NCBI GenBank assembly: GCA_001598975.1
Contig: BBXU01000486.1
Coordinates: 20,031 to 84,030 of the forward strand
Reading direction: 5' to 3'
Length of the DNA: 64,000 bases
DNA from: Parachlorella kessleri
Taxonomy: Eukaryota; Chlorophyta; Trebouxiophyceae; Chlorellales; Chlorellaceae
Part shown: positions 20,414-33,314 of the stretch, one piece after another
How positions within the stretch are numbered: position 1 is the stretch's first letter
Layout: each line of letters opens with the position of its first letter
The notes under the pieces: model-generated
Database searches by the model: none
Told to the model about the DNA's origin: nothing
The model's input: only the letters and a program-made list of their open reading frames with translations
Position numbers and translations under genes: made by a program

Positions 20414-23400
20414 TCACTTTTTGGCACCCCTGCCGCGCCCACTGCCCGACCCTCGACCCGAGGCAGCACCACCCTTGGTCCCCCTGCCCCTGCCACTCCC
20501 CCTGCCAGAAGTGCTTCCACCCCTGCACCAGACATGCCGTGAGTCACGACAGGTAGAGGCTGTGCCTGGCATGATTCACCAGCAAGCAGCCAGAGCGGGG
20601 CAGCCACAGCACACCCCGTGTGATATGGAGCCCCAGCGATCGAAGTCACCACCCAGAACTCTGTTCAGCGAGCCCGTCCCTGGACCTTTGAAATGTGAGC
20701 GAGTGCAGCCCAGCCCAGCCTAGCAGCAGGCAGGGATATCCTTCTGCCTGCAAGCCCACCCAAAACCTCCAGGGACACCATCGAGCGGTAACACCTTGCC
20801 CTCTCACCTGCCACGCCCCCTGCCGCCAGACCTGGCGCCCCTGCCGGTCGCGGCGGTGGTGCCATCCTTGAGGGTCAGCGTCAGCCCTTTGGACTTGAGC
20901 GCCATTGCCTGCGCCAACCAGGCAAAGGGCTTAAGCAAGCTTGTCCCTGACACCTTGCATCCAGCCTTCAGCTACTGCCCCTGCCTCCCTGCCAATATCA
21001 CTCACACAGGACATATATGGCTCGTATGTCTATTTCTGCTCCAACCTAATCTACAGGTAGTGCTGCCCATCAACAACAACAACAACTGGGGGGCAGAAAC
21101 CCCTGACAAACCAAGTACTGCAGCCGTGCTGGATTCAGTAATAACTCCACTCTCTTCCGAGAAAGCAGCCCCTGTGTCTCAACCGAACCCAGCCACCGCG
21201 CTGAGTATGCTGCCGCCGAGCGTCCCCACCCACATTTCAGCACAGGGCAGGCAGTCTCCACGGTGCAACACCCACCTTCTGCCTGATCATGACGGGGTCC
21301 TGCTCCTCCTCCTCTTCCTCTTCCAGGGTCTTGGCCGCAGACCCGCCACCACCCTCCGCCAGCTCGCCTGCATCCCCCAGGGATCAATAATATCCCTATC
21401 AAGAATATCAGTGAAGCTTGCGATGCTGGAAGGCATCGATTCCCCTTCTAATCTGGTTTTGCTCTGGAGCAAAACCAAGAATCCCCTCCGGCTGCAGCCT
21501 CCACCGCTGGGTACACTGTGGCGCATGCCACAGCTCTTACAGTCCAGCCCACATCCCACATCTCCACAGACTAGCCCTCCCATTCCGCTGCCCCCCCCCC
21601 CCCAGCGGCAAAGCCGTCACTGCTTGCTTGCGTGCGTGCTTGCATCACTGTCGCTCACCCAGCCCAGCCTCCTCTTCATCATCCTCGTCATCAGCCGGAG
21701 CCGCCGCTTTGCCGCGGCCCTTGCCCTTGCCGCGCCGCTTGGTGACCCCGTCCTCCATGCCCGCCCCGGTCCGCGGCTTGAGGTGCAGCTGGTTGAAGGC
21801 CCGGGTGAAAGCCGACTTGACCTGCGGTAGCACCAGCTCACTCACACTCACGCTGCTAGGACAACAACACCTGTTCCCCGCCAGCAGAAGACCCCTGTGG
21901 CGAGGCAGCTGTGGCAGCTACTATGGTTACCCCCCCAGCAGGCCTTTACAAGCGTGGCGGTACTTGAAACACAAGAGCAGCTGGGGTGTAGCCCTGGCTG
22001 GCTGGCTGGCTCGTTTGGTTGTTTGCTTGCTGCTGGCCTACCTGGGTTTCTATGGGCTTGAAGGGGTCCTCTTTCCACGCCCCCTGTCCCCTCCACTTGG
22101 TCACGTCTGCACACCCGGCCACCAACGAAAGGCACGTTTTGGCTTAAAGCAAAACACAGCGCTCCGCACCGGCCTGCAAGGACCCTTCGCATCGTTGCTG
22201 CGCACGAAGACGGGCAATGCCCACCACAATAAGCCAGTGCCAGGGCCTGCTTCAGCAACAAGCTTGCGCAGCCTGCCCCTCAGCCAGGACCCCGCAGTGC
22301 CCACCTGTGATGAAATCAATATCCTCTCGAGCTATGCAGTAGTCCCGCATCATGCCCAGTACCACTGGGATGCCCTCCTTGCCGTCCTGGATCAGCGGCT
22401 TCACCAACACATTGCGCAGCACAGGCAGGTACGACAGCCGCAGCCCAGTCCTGCACACGTTGTTGCAGAGGGCGTGGGGTGGTGCACTGGGCTTGCAAGG
22501 GTCGCTGCGCAGCACCGCAGGTATGACGGCCGGCAGCTAGTGCTCCCATGAAACAGCAAGGTTGGCTTTGATGCCCTTCACTGCCTTGAAGTGGAGGCGG
22601 ACTCACTAGCATGCCAGTCTGCAGCTGGTTCTCAGCAACTGGTGGCGCCAAGCCTATACAAGCACGTCTGTGCAGCTCGGCAGGTGTGGCGGCCTGCAGC
22701 CCACCTGTCAGTCTCAATGTCAGTACCAAGGAGAACCACCTTGCACACCAGGGACCTGGGTGGTCAGTGGTGAAGGCAAGCCCACCTGTCAGTCTCGATG
22801 TGTGTAGAGGACAGCATGCGGGTGTGCAGCTCCCCCAGAAGCCGGCGCTGCTTGCCGGAGGAGGAGTTGTTGCCCAGCCAGGCGGTGAACCTGCAGGGCA
22901 GCAGGGCGGCTGCATAGGCTAGGCGTCCACGACTCCGGGACATGCCTTAACGCAGGGACCAGCACATTCACTCTATTAGTCCCACCAACTGTGCATATCC
23001 AGATATGAGTATACTCTAAGGATTCCTTGCCACCAATAACAACGCTTGGGAAATCTGGCATACACACACCTTGCCCGTGTGGTCGCAAAGCATGATTGTG
23101 CTCGGCCAAGCACAACCGCAACTGGCGGAACCCACTCCAGCCACTCGGCGTGGTCCGGAGGGCAGCGCATCTAAGGGAACGACAGTCGTGGCAAGGGGGT
23201 GCAGAAGTCAGAGTCCCACCCACTCCCTAATCCATTCAGTAGGCCACCTCGTGACCCTCCCAGCGAGTCACCCAAGCACCTGGGGAAGTTGTTCTCTCCG
23301 GGGTGGATGCCCAGCACCTCCCTGTTGCCGCGCACCCAGGCCGCGGGCGTGACACTGCCCATGGCCGCCGCAAAGGGCATGAGGCTCCAGTTCTGGTACT

Positions 23401-26400
23401 GGCGCACGCGGCGGGTGGCCACGTCCCCGGCAGAGATGCTGTCAGCCGCCTTGGCCAGGATCTGCGGCGCGGCCGCAGCAACAGAAGCAGCAGCTGTCCT
23501 TTTCAGGGTAGCTTACAAGGTGTGCTTATGGCCAGCCAACCAACAGGACCCTATGGGGCTAGCCTAGGATGTGCGGCGGCGAGTAGTGTAGGAGCGGCTG
23601 GACCAAAGGGAAGGCCAGCGGGGCCAAGAGGGAGGTGGGAGATAAACAGGCACATCGGAGCTGCTGTCTCAGGCTCGCGGTGAAATCTATGGTAGCCCCG
23701 CTTGGCGTGAGGCGGCCTTGGGAGACAATGCTGTTTTGCAGTGCTACCATTGTGGCAATGTTGCTTGACAAGTGCAGTCATTCTATCACACCCTGGACAC
23801 CTGCTCATGCCATGACCTGGTTCACAGGAGACGCCCTCCAAACAGTTTAGTGCAGGCAAGGACGAGCTTAGTGTGCAACCAAGCTTGCATACAGGCCAAG
23901 TCCCAAATGGCCATGCCTGCAAACACACCTTGAGTCGTGCTACCTCGCTGGATGCCAACCGCGGCCGGTGGTTCACATAGTTCTCCTGCAGGGGACCAGG
24001 GCCGTGTGGTGGATCTAGGAACTGGTGTAGGAGTTCAAAGGGCTTCCTAACGCGCACACAGTTTGATGGGCACAGTTTCCAAAGGGTCCGTAATGCAAGC
24101 TAGCAAGCCGGCCTGGCAACCACACCCACCGCTTATGCTTCGTTGACAACACTGGGAGCCATCCCCCAGCCCCCTTCCGCGTGCACCCAGCTCACTAATG
24201 GACACTGCACACTACACCACAACTGCAAGCCACGCGCGCCTTTGCGGCCGGCATAGCAGCCACAATTGAGCTAAGCAGCTGCGATGCATCACCCAAAATA
24301 CAGGCCACCCGCGCTGTCAAGTAGGCCCCTCCCAGCTGTACCAGCAGCAGCACCAGTCCCAAGCCTTGCAAGCACTTATTCGCATCCGGTCTTTATACTC
24401 CCGAGCACCGGGATCTTTTCAAAACGAAACTTACTAGTTTGGCGTATCTAATCGATCTTCTATATCATCGCATGGCACACTGTCAACCCCACCCACTAAC
24501 ACCAGCAGTAGGCACCAGGGCCAGCCCGGGAGGGGAAGGGCCGAGCACCGAAGCACCTCCACGCCTCAAATCGCAACCCCCCAACTGCACAACCAACGGT
24601 ACCAGGTCCATGTCCTGGAATACCAGGGTCGAGCACCCAAGCATCCAAACCTCCTGCAACCTCACACGCCTGGGAATCATGGCACCCCCTTACCTGCACG
24701 AGAAGCGGCACCAGGTCCATGTCCTGAAAGACCAGGTCCAGCTGGTCGCCCAGCGACAGCGAGTCGCAGTCGGGCGACAGCAGCTTGCGCGCCGCCTCAA
24801 AGGGGCTCATCTCAAAGTCCTTGGCGGTGCCAAACCCGCCGCTGCGCACCTGCAGGGACAGCGGGGGCGACGTGAGCAGTGCACGGGGGATGTGGCTGTC
24901 ATGACCCAGGGTCAGGCCAGCAGCAGGATGGGTGTGGCTTCAGGGGTTTAGGATTTATGACACTGCTGCCAGCACAGTGTGTGGTGCTCACACAGTGGGG
25001 AGCGAGAGATGCAGGGACAGATTAGATCGGGGTAGACGGCCCACATGAAGCAGGGCAGCTGGCAGGGGGGGCCACCGCTTCTTGCAGGAACGCATGGGCG
25101 CGGGAAAGACCTACGGGTGGCACGTCGACTGCACGACAGATCCCTGCCGTCACAAACCTGGTCGTACGACAGTGCCTTGGCTCGCAGGCGGATCATCTGC
25201 AGCTGCCCCAGCACCAACCGAAGGTCGCCATTTGCGGTCTGCACACACCAAGGAGGAGGACAGTTGCCTACTACCACCAAGCATTGCTGCAATCCTGGCG
25301 GTACCTTCTTTGCACTGCCTTCGCCTTTCTTCCAGCCAGAGCAAATTCCCACATCGGGCCGCAGACAAATTCAGACCCAATGTGGACCAACAGCTTGCAT
25401 CACAGGGACGCCAGGTGTCGGGCACCTGGCCCCCCACCCCTCAACCTATACACAGAGACACCAGTCATCCCAACAACCGGCTGATGCCCAGAGAAAAGCC
25501 GCACCTGCACCAGCGCGTCCATGGTTGCCTGGTTCATGCTCAGCCCCTCCTTCTGGCAGATCTCCATCATGCGGCGAGAGATCTGCTGTGTGGTGGGCCT
25601 GCACCGCATACAGCGCACCAGACCATAAAGGGCTGAGTGCTCTACCCAATTTCTGTGCAACTCCGGAAGCCACACAAAAGTCATTGGGCCCATGGGGCCA
25701 TCACACAAATGTCACGCATGTTTACAACATCCTGCCCCGCCGTAAGTGTTTCACATATCTTGGAAAGTACCTGCATATCCAACTTCGACACTCGATAAGC
25801 TGCAATTGCTGCTGTCCAGCCAGCCACAGAATCGTCACTATATTGCAAGCGACGATGCATCATTTCCTTTGCGCGCCACAGAACAGACGGTTGTCAAACC
25901 GCCCCGCCACCACAGCACACAGACAACCACAAGCCCCTTGGCCCCAGGCCCCCCTCGTGCTCCCAGTGCATGGCACCCTCTCACTTGCGGAAGTCCAGCT
26001 CAAGCACTGCGTTGCGCAGCGACTTGAGCTTGGGAGAGTACTTGTCGTTGCAGATGCAGATGATGGGCACCCTGCTCTTCTTGATGGTCTGTAAGAGCGT
26101 GGAAGGGCCAATGGATGGGCACAGAAGTGGCAGGAGCAGCAGAAGTGTGCAGGGGACTGCTGACTGGCTTGCACGGGTATTTCAGCTTTCACCATGCCAG
26201 GCTGGGAGGCAGGGGATCCCACAGGAGACATCAACGTCTGGCACACGCATACCTACAACACCGGCTGACATTGCAACACCCTGGCAGCCTGGGACTGTCG
26301 CGGGCCAGTGCAAGAGGATGTGCAAGCCAGCCTCCAGAGGCGGCAGCCTGCTGAATAACCACCGAAGCAGAGCATGACACCGGTGAGCCTCGGCATGCCA

Positions 26401-29400
26401 AGCTCGTCGGTGTCATGCCATGCTGGGTGTTGGGAGGGAGAGGTTCTATAGCAGAGACTTCACCTGGATGAGGTCTGCCACGCCTCCCCTGTCGCCAGCA
26501 GACATGCCGTCCACCTCGTCCATGATCAGGCACAGCTGCAGCACAACAAGGGGCGGTTTCCAAGCACAACAGCTTGAATTCACGTAGTCTTCATCCCAGC
26601 AGCGGGCTTTCGAAGGCAAATCCCGTCACATCCACCAACACCCGCCCACCTTGTGCCCAACCCAGCAACAGCTGTCACTCGCTGGAAGTCATTGCACACA
26701 AAGTTCAAATAGTTCAGTTGAATGAACTTGGAGCATGCTGAGCGCACATGAAGCCCCACACCAGCAACTACCACAACCAGCGGCCTGCCCCCACCCACCC
26801 ACCTTCTTGCGCCTGCCGTGCACGTCATACGACACCGCCCTGTTGGTGGACAGCTCCTTCACGGCGTTGGCCAGCTTGCCGCCCACGCCCTTCACCACCG
26901 CAGCGTCAGCCTTGCCACGGGTGTCGCTTGCATTCACCTGCAGGCGACGACAAAAGGCGCAGGATGGGCGCAGACACCAGCGTGGCTTTGTCGTTGCAGC
27001 CAAGCTGGCTTCGTGCGTCTCCCCTTGCCCTGGTGGCTTGCAAGACAGGATGGCAGCAGGCCTTCACTGCGTATGGGCCTGCTATCAATGCCCAGCTGGG
27101 GGCACAGTCTTCTCACCAAAGTTGCCAAACAGCTTCCAGGCACTTAGGCCGTCCAAGGGCACCGGCATCAGCGGCCACCCTGCCAGAAGAAAGTCCTGCA
27201 CCCCTCATGCCGCCCTCCCATTGCCCCTGCCTACCGCCCCGGCACAACAGAACACAAGATTTCCACCTTGTGACATTTGCAACTTGCACAAGCGCACCTC
27301 CACGGGCTCATAGCCCAGGGCTCTGCATACAATGAGCGCTGAGGTCGTCTTGCCAATGCCCGGCGGCCCACTGAGCAGCACAGCCTTCTTCTTCAGGTCA
27401 GCCACCAGCTTCTCCCGCTTGCTGCAGGGAGTTAGCACCCAAGGGGGAGTCAATACCTTCTTTTGCCCTTGAGCCGCCGCTGCACCAGCTTCCCGGTCTT
27501 GCTAACTAGCCCTAGCACGCTGCCTTCAATAGCGTACATACAAAGGGAGGGCCCACATCTTGGTGACCAAAAACTGGATGTGGAGTTAGGAAGGAGCACC
27601 CAGGCCAACCACTGGAAGCCACCACCCAACACCCACCACGTGTCCTTTGATTTCCCCAGCGCCACCTTGCATCTACCCAGTCCCCATTGAACTGTCGGAG
27701 CTTATATCCCAGTCCAGCGGCCGGCTGCGCGGCTGCACATGCCACATGCGGCCACACAACCTAGTGCACGTGCGCACAACACTCACGGGCCGGAGCCTGA
27801 GCCGGGCGGCGGCTGCGGCTCCTGCCCATGCAGCTGCACCAGCTCCCAGTCCTTGAGCCACTGCTGGAGCGTGGCCACCAGCCCGTTGTTGCCCACCAGC
27901 TCGTGGAAGATCTTGGGCCGCCACTTCTCAACCCACAGCTCGTTGCCTGCCGCGGCAGGCGCCGCAGCGGCGGCTCCGCCCGCGGCGGCGCCGCCGCTGG
28001 GCGCTGCGGCGCCTGGGGCGCGGCCCATGCTGTTGAGTGCTGCGAGCGCTGAGGTGGGCTGCTGGGGTCGGGCCCCGCCATAGAAGCTGGGGGCGCCCAA
28101 CGGGGCTGCAGCAGGCAGCAGGCAGCAGCGGGGGCCGTGGCGAGACAGATTACCTCGACTCGCAAGGGCTAGGAGAGCTAGGGCTCAGCTTGCCTGGAGA
28201 CCAACACCCTAGGCAGGAGACAATAGCACAGACAGCTGACGCATGCAGCACGGCGGTCTGCACGGCTCCCAATAGCAACACCAGCGTACTGGATGACACG
28301 CCGCTGCCACATATCGTAGGTCCTATGCCCTTCATCTCAACTTAGTCTACAGCGATTGCACAGCATGCTAGCCTCACCTGCAGGCTGTGGCTCCTGCTTG
28401 GCGCCCTTCACGGCCTGCCCTTGCTGCTGCTGCTTTTGATCTGGCTGCTGCTGCCCTGCAGGCTGCTGCTGCTGGTCCAGATCCATGTCCGTTGCTGCCT
28501 GGGGATCGGGTGCTGCCCTCACCAGGGTGAACAGGCCTTCCTCATTGGTGATGCGCACCTGCAAGGGCACAAGCAGTCACGTGCTCGCTTCCAGGCCTAC
28601 ATGAGCAACCCGCTATGCGCAGCAGTGGTCTAGTAGATCAGACTCTTCCGGCATTGCTGCACTTAAAGCCTTCCCAATGCTGGCCAACCCTTCGCTCTGC
28701 AGCACTAAGTAGGTATCTTTGCCGCGGCATTGGATCACTGCCAGGCACGCAGCGCAGTGGAGCCAGTGTGGCTGCTAGGGATGGAAGCAACAGTGGAGGC
28801 CACCCCGGCACCTACGTTGTGCGCCCGTGCCGCTGCAAACTTGGATCGGCCCGAGTACTGGCCAGCCACCAGGAACGCGGTCCGGCTGCTGACATTGGTC
28901 GTCACCTGCGGCCAGCTGGTAAGGACTGCAAGGGTCAGGGGCACAACGACCAACAGAGGCCGCCTGCTGTCCCGCCACACATCCTTGGCAGTATCCTCTG
29001 CTGCCATGGTAGCAACAAGGGCGAGCCTTACCTTGCCCCCGTGTCGCAACAAGGGCGAGCCTTACCTTGCCCCCGTGGCGCTTGACAAAGTCAGCAGCCT
29101 CCTCGCGCTTCAAGGAGTCAAGCACCCCGGTGAACACAAAAGTCTTGCCGGTCAGGCAGTCGGGGTGCCCTCTGGGGGGCTCCTGCAGGACACTCATGTA
29201 ATGCTATAAGAGTCAGTGTCGCCACTATGACGTGCTACTTTTGCTGGCAAGGTGCTTAGGCCATACATAGATGGCAGATGTTACTGCCCTCGTCCAAGGC
29301 TTTCAGGTGAGTGCTGACACCAGGCGATTTTGACTGCCACACAAAGCCAGCCTGCCTGCCCTAGCTAGCTTCTCAGACAGGCGCACCTTCACAACTGGCC

Positions 29401-31167
29401 CCGCCGGCCACCATACCCCGCCATGGCACGCCGCCACCCACCCTCCCACCAAAAAGCAATGGAGCACGGGTAGTTCTGATGCAAACAAGTTCCGCATGTG
29501 AAACAAAAAGCATGCTGGGCAATCCTGAATGGCTACCCACCTTCTCGTGCCAGTGGGGTGGGTCATCTGAGGGCCGCTGGTTGAAGGCCCCCTCCGCCAT
29601 GAAGCTCGTCCCCAGGGCCTCCTCGTCCTCCGGCAGTCCCTTGGCAGCCTCATCCACGGCAGCCACAGCAGCCAGGGCCTCGTCCGAGAGCCCCTGCAGA
29701 GCCTTGGGCACCGCGGCGGCGCCCTTCTTCCTGCCGGAGGCGCCGGCGCCCGCGCCGCTGGCGGGGGCGGACTTCTGCCCAACAGGTCAGAGAGGGTTGT
29801 CAGAGAGGGAGGGTTGATACTTATGGAAGGAGCGTTGCGAAATGCCGTACAAATGGGAAACCCTTCTTGTGCGGGCCCAACCTGCTGGCTGACGCTGGCA
29901 GGCAGGAATTTGAAGACGGGGGAATAGCCTCGCTATACCAGGTGCCACTTGCCGCCGCTGAGCCTAATATTTTTTTTAGGAGCCAAGAGAGCACTGGTCA
30001 TGTAACCCTCCATCCCAAACTGCAACACCCCCGCCCCCGCCCCCTCCTGTTCCCACCCAGCCGCACCTTTTGCGCCGGTGTGGCAGCCTTGCCCCGTGAC
30101 TTCGTCGCCGCGCCCTCGACCCCATCAGGAGCAGCGTCGCCTGCGGCCGCAGCACCAGCTTTTTTGGCAGGTGTGGCACGCCCGCCCGCCCCTTTCAGCT
30201 TCTTGGCTGCAGGCCCCTCCCGCTGCGACCCGTCTTTGCCCTCTGCCTCCAGATCTTGCCCCCAGCCCTCATCACTGTCGGTGCCAGCTGTGAGGTCGAC
30301 TTGGAAGTCCGCGTCTGCTTCGTTATTGAGTTCTACTTCCTCCTGCACTAGCAGCAGCACCAGTGGGGTTTACGGGTGGTGTGACAGAGCGACGAGCCTG
30401 CAGGAGTAGCAATAGCAGCAATGACACAGATGCCCGGAGGCAGCGTCGAATCTGTTGGAGACGGACACGGCAAGCCTCCAGGGTTGTGGGATTAGGTTTT
30501 GTGTCAAGGTAACGGTGTGCAGTAAGTATAGGATGACCTGCCAGCGTGCGACAACCATGCCAGGAACAATTATTTGCTGGTAACTCTGGTTCCTGTCCTA
30601 TAACCGTCAGCTTTGAGGTAGTGGCATGAAAGAGCTGCAGGCAGCAGCGGAGGCCAGCCCTGCAAATGATTCTCAAATATTCTGTGTGCTCACCACGTCA
30701 CTGTCGTCCTCAACAAGTTGCGCCTTCTTGCGCTTTGTAACGGCCGCTACGGGTTTCGCTTTAGATGGTGAAGCCTTTGCAGCTTTCTTTGCAGCAGCCG
30801 GGGAGGCAGCAGCGGGTTTGGCCACTGCTTCTGTCCTTGAAACTGCTGCCGCTGGTGCAGCAGGCTTAGATGGGGCTTGAGCTCCTGCTGTAGCAGGTAC
30901 CGAGCCCTCCTGGCTCTTAGGCTTTTCAGCTGCACCTCCTGGAGGTTGTAAAGGCAGTAGGAAGCAAGCCTCAGCGCAAGCCCCAGGTTAGCTATATGGG
31001 ATTGCACAACCTGGGCCGCACGAAGCTAATGTCTTCGCTACCTCGGCTCTCAGGGTGCAGCAACGCTTACCTGAGGGCTTCCCTGTGTCACCCTTCTTGA
31101 AAAAAAACTTGCGTATATCCGCCTGCAGGGTCGCAGGAGGTCCTTCGTCACCTTGATCGCCGTGCAT
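20414..31167 (-). CDS. RFC1: Replication factor C subunit 1 (clamp loader large subunit)
   Basis: Minus strand, 24 exons, 1114 residues: 31167-31071, 30938-30694, 30342-30067, 29774-29541, 29182-29066, 28905-28816, 28558-28378, 28105-27787, 27421-27298, 26937-26803, 26535-26464, 26088-25985, 25598-25505, 25238-25158, 24849-24694, 23985-23929, 23461-23280, 22890-22786, 22450-22305, 22106-22042, 21821-21659, 21367-21276, 20908-20808, 20522-20414. A PIP box (QADIRKFF, fits QxxIxxFF) lies at residues 15-22 for PCNA binding. A Lys/Ala-rich linker leads to a BRCT domain ([20 protein letters not shown], split over exons 5-6), then the AAA+ module: LWVEKWRPK, Walker [18 protein letters not shown], Walker [29 protein letters not shown], and RFC1 collar motifs ([33 protein letters not shown]). 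The C terminus is acidic, then Arg/Gly-rich. It loads PCNA at primer-template junctions in the nucleus. Length is normal for the family. Confidence 0.93.
22699..22801 (-). repeat. Tandem copy of an RFC1 splice donor region (81-base period)
   Basis: The exon 18 end and donor (GAGACTGACAGGTGGGC on the minus strand) recurs almost exactly 81 bases further into the intron. Use of the second donor would read a stop codon soon after the first, so only the first is productive. Confidence 0.6.
24593..24740 (-). repeat. Partial copy of RFC1 exon 15 end inside its intron (109-base period)
   Basis: The last exon-15 bases (CAGGACATGGACCTGGT on the minus strand) reappear 109 bases downstream in the intron with a few changes. 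The copy has lost the GT donor (GTAAGG became TTGGGG), so it is a dead duplicate. Confidence 0.6.
29019..29086 (-). repeat. 34-base tandem duplication over an RFC1 splice donor
   Basis: CGGGGGCAAGGTAAGGCTCG occurs twice, 34 bases apart, at the end of BRCT exon 5. The upstream donor keeps the frame; the downstream copy would add 34 bases and shift the frame. Confidence 0.7.
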
Positions 31168-31569
31168 CGCATCTGCTATACCTTGCTGTGGCACAGGTGC
31201 CTTACCATGGGGGTTCTATGTAAGCCTTATCTTGGTCCCAGGCTATAGGAACGACTATAAGTTGACCTCAGCGTAGCCAAAACTGATCTCACATCAGTTC
31301 ACTGTAAATGATAACGTACAAGGAGTTGGATGCTGTTCTTACAATCCGCCATTCCAACCAGATGGCAGGAGACCTCCCCCCCCCCGAGCTCTGACTCAAA
31401 ACAAATACCTGCCAGCTCATCGCCCGTCCCGCGCGGCTACCTCGGTGCAGAGGTTCTCCCACGGAGCCCGCTGAAGGGATGAGCAAGTTTCTGGTTGTCA
31501 CTCGTTAATTAAAATCAACCTTAGCACCTACTGCTGAGTTATTTACACTACACACACGCGTTGAGAGTC
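31168..31569. promoter_or_regulatory. Divergent promoter RFC1 / Mpv17-like
   Basis: 402 bases between the two divergent starts. It contains a run of ten C (about 31376-31386) and AT-rich patches. No named element recognised. Confidence 0.4.
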
Positions 31570-32330
31570 ATGGTGCTGGGTGGGCAGGTTCATGCCGCAC
31601 GCTTTGGATTTCTCCTACCAGTGCAACGGAGCCTAAACCTTGCAGTGCGCACCTTCCAGCGGCATCCCTTCTTGGTAAGGCGAAGTGCCTGCGAACGCCC
31701 TTGTCAGCACCCTTGCTGCTGGGTAGCTGCAGCTCTAGGGAGCTTGTTGATAGCCTTGCAGTACTGCAGGTAGCACACGCTTGGACACACTTTCTGTGCA
31801 CTTGCTCTGCAGGTAAAGACGGTGACGTCGGGGATAGGCTTTGCTGCTGGTGATGCCTTGGCTCAGCTGGGCAGCAGAAAGCGCGGAACTCCATATGACT
31901 ACCCTCGCACAGCAAAGATGGCGGTGGCAGGCTGGGTGGCGGCGGGGCCTCTGGGCTACTTCTTCCTGATGTGGATGGAGAGGAACATCATGCCCCACGC
32001 AGCAGCAAGGTGAGCACCGTCACTGCGGGGTGAGCAAGGCAGATGCAGGTCTCGTCTTGTCTTGGAAAGCGGTTGGCTGCCGTGCCAGAGGCGTCAGGCG
32101 CTCTGGCCTTAGCTTTTGTACAGGCCACTAACACTGACGCCCTCTTCTTCTTCTTCTTTGCATGCAGCCGCCTGGCGGTCACAACCAAATTCACTCTGGA
32201 CCAGGTGTTGGGCTGCGCCCTCTGGCATGCCGCGCTGTTGTCGATCCATGAACCTTACCGCAAGGCAGCTGTGGGGCTGGTGGATCGGGCGCAGCAGTCG
32301 GTGGCAGCTCACAGGCCGCAGCTTCTGTAG
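31570..32330 (+). CDS. Mpv17/PMP22-family-like membrane protein, C-terminally divergent
   Basis: Three exons, 31570-31674, 31813-32009 and 32168-32330, give 154 residues. The N-terminal two thirds match the Mpv17/PXMP2 family: RTFQRHPFLVKTVTSGIGFAAGDALAQLG, with the usual GD-x-AQ helix, then YPRTAKMAVAGWVAAGPLGYFF and LDQ before the third helix. Members are four-helix proteins of peroxisomal, mitochondrial or plastid membranes. The usual C-terminal signature (W-x-x-WP, NF, P-x-x-R) is absent; the protein ends after LDQVLGCALWHAALL with a short hydrophilic tail. Either this is a shortened lineage-specific form or a last exon is not recognisable. Possible poly(A) signals TGTAA lie at 32600 and 32881. 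Confidence 0.68.
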
Positions 32331-33314
32331 GCTGGCCAGCCGATGGCTTGACACCGGGCATGTGCCTTCCTGGTTTTGCTTGAAGGGCATCTTTATGGAA
32401 AGAGGGCTTCAACAGGCGTGGGTGCATGTACAATGGTCTCAGCTTGTCAGCTGTGGGAAGGAATGGGAATAGCAGCGGCACAGCTCGCCGCACGGAATGA
32501 TAGAATTTGATATTTCATTGTGTGGCTCTCTGTATGCACACTGAAGTGGCACCCGCCACACTTGGTTGCTGGGGCCCTGTGTACTCAGGTTTATGCGAGT
32601 GTAAGTGCTGAGCTTCGCATGTAGCGCCATGGGGCCCGGGTCGGGTATTATCTGCCGTATTTCAGTGGCAGTTTCTCCACTTTTATTAGCGCAGAGTTGA
32701 GTCGGATAGTTTCGTTGCTCAGTTCTTGCTGGCAGTGTGCTTTCGCTTGGGTTTACAATCCACAATCCAACCTTCCTTGCATATTTTCAAACTTCTTGCC
32801 CTGCATATTACGCCCCTCTCAACCATGCTGGCTGGCATTTTGATTATCCTTGGCCTCACGTGAGGTGGTTACTGCCTCTTTGTAAGCAATTTTCGGTTCG
32901 GATGGCTGTTGAGCGCCGATGGCCATCAAGCGGATGGTTTCTATAGAACAGCAAGTAAGCGCAAGCAAGTGCAGCTTATTAAGGGTTTGTACACATGTTG
33001 AACAGTGCTGACGCCATCAGTAAGAACAATACCTTGAGAGCTGCGACACTGGCAAACGAGCATGCTTCTCAAGCACTGCTGAAGTTACACAGGCAGCTAC
33101 TAATGTAGACGGCCACAGGCAATGTAGCTCACTGACAGTGGCACGTCCCTGAGACCAAGGAAACTGTATATCAACTCAGCTATGCTCAGCTGTGTGGATA
33201 TTATGGCTCATGAGAGCCCAAAACACACCCCTTGAGACACCTTTCGGGTTCTCTTTAGTCTTAGTAATGTGAGGCGCAATGCTAAACTGTGGAGCTCTTT
33301 AAGCAGACCTTTAG
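32331..33314. other. Convergent intergenic region
   Basis: Nearly 1 kb of 3' flanking sequence, AT-richer than the genes. TGTAA signals are seen on both strands (32600 plus, about 33085 minus). No gene recognised. Confidence 0.35.

Noticed and set aside
20796..22551. Two long plus-strand open frames (344 and 377 codons)
   Set aside because: They span RFC1 exons and introns in antisense without splice-consistent domains.
25045..26094. 349-codon plus-strand open frame
   Set aside because: Antisense to RFC1 exons 12-14, which carry clear AAA+ motifs on the minus strand.
28616..29209. Overlapping plus-strand frames in the RFC1 BRCT region
   Set aside because: Created by the antisense of exons 5-6 and the 34-base duplication.
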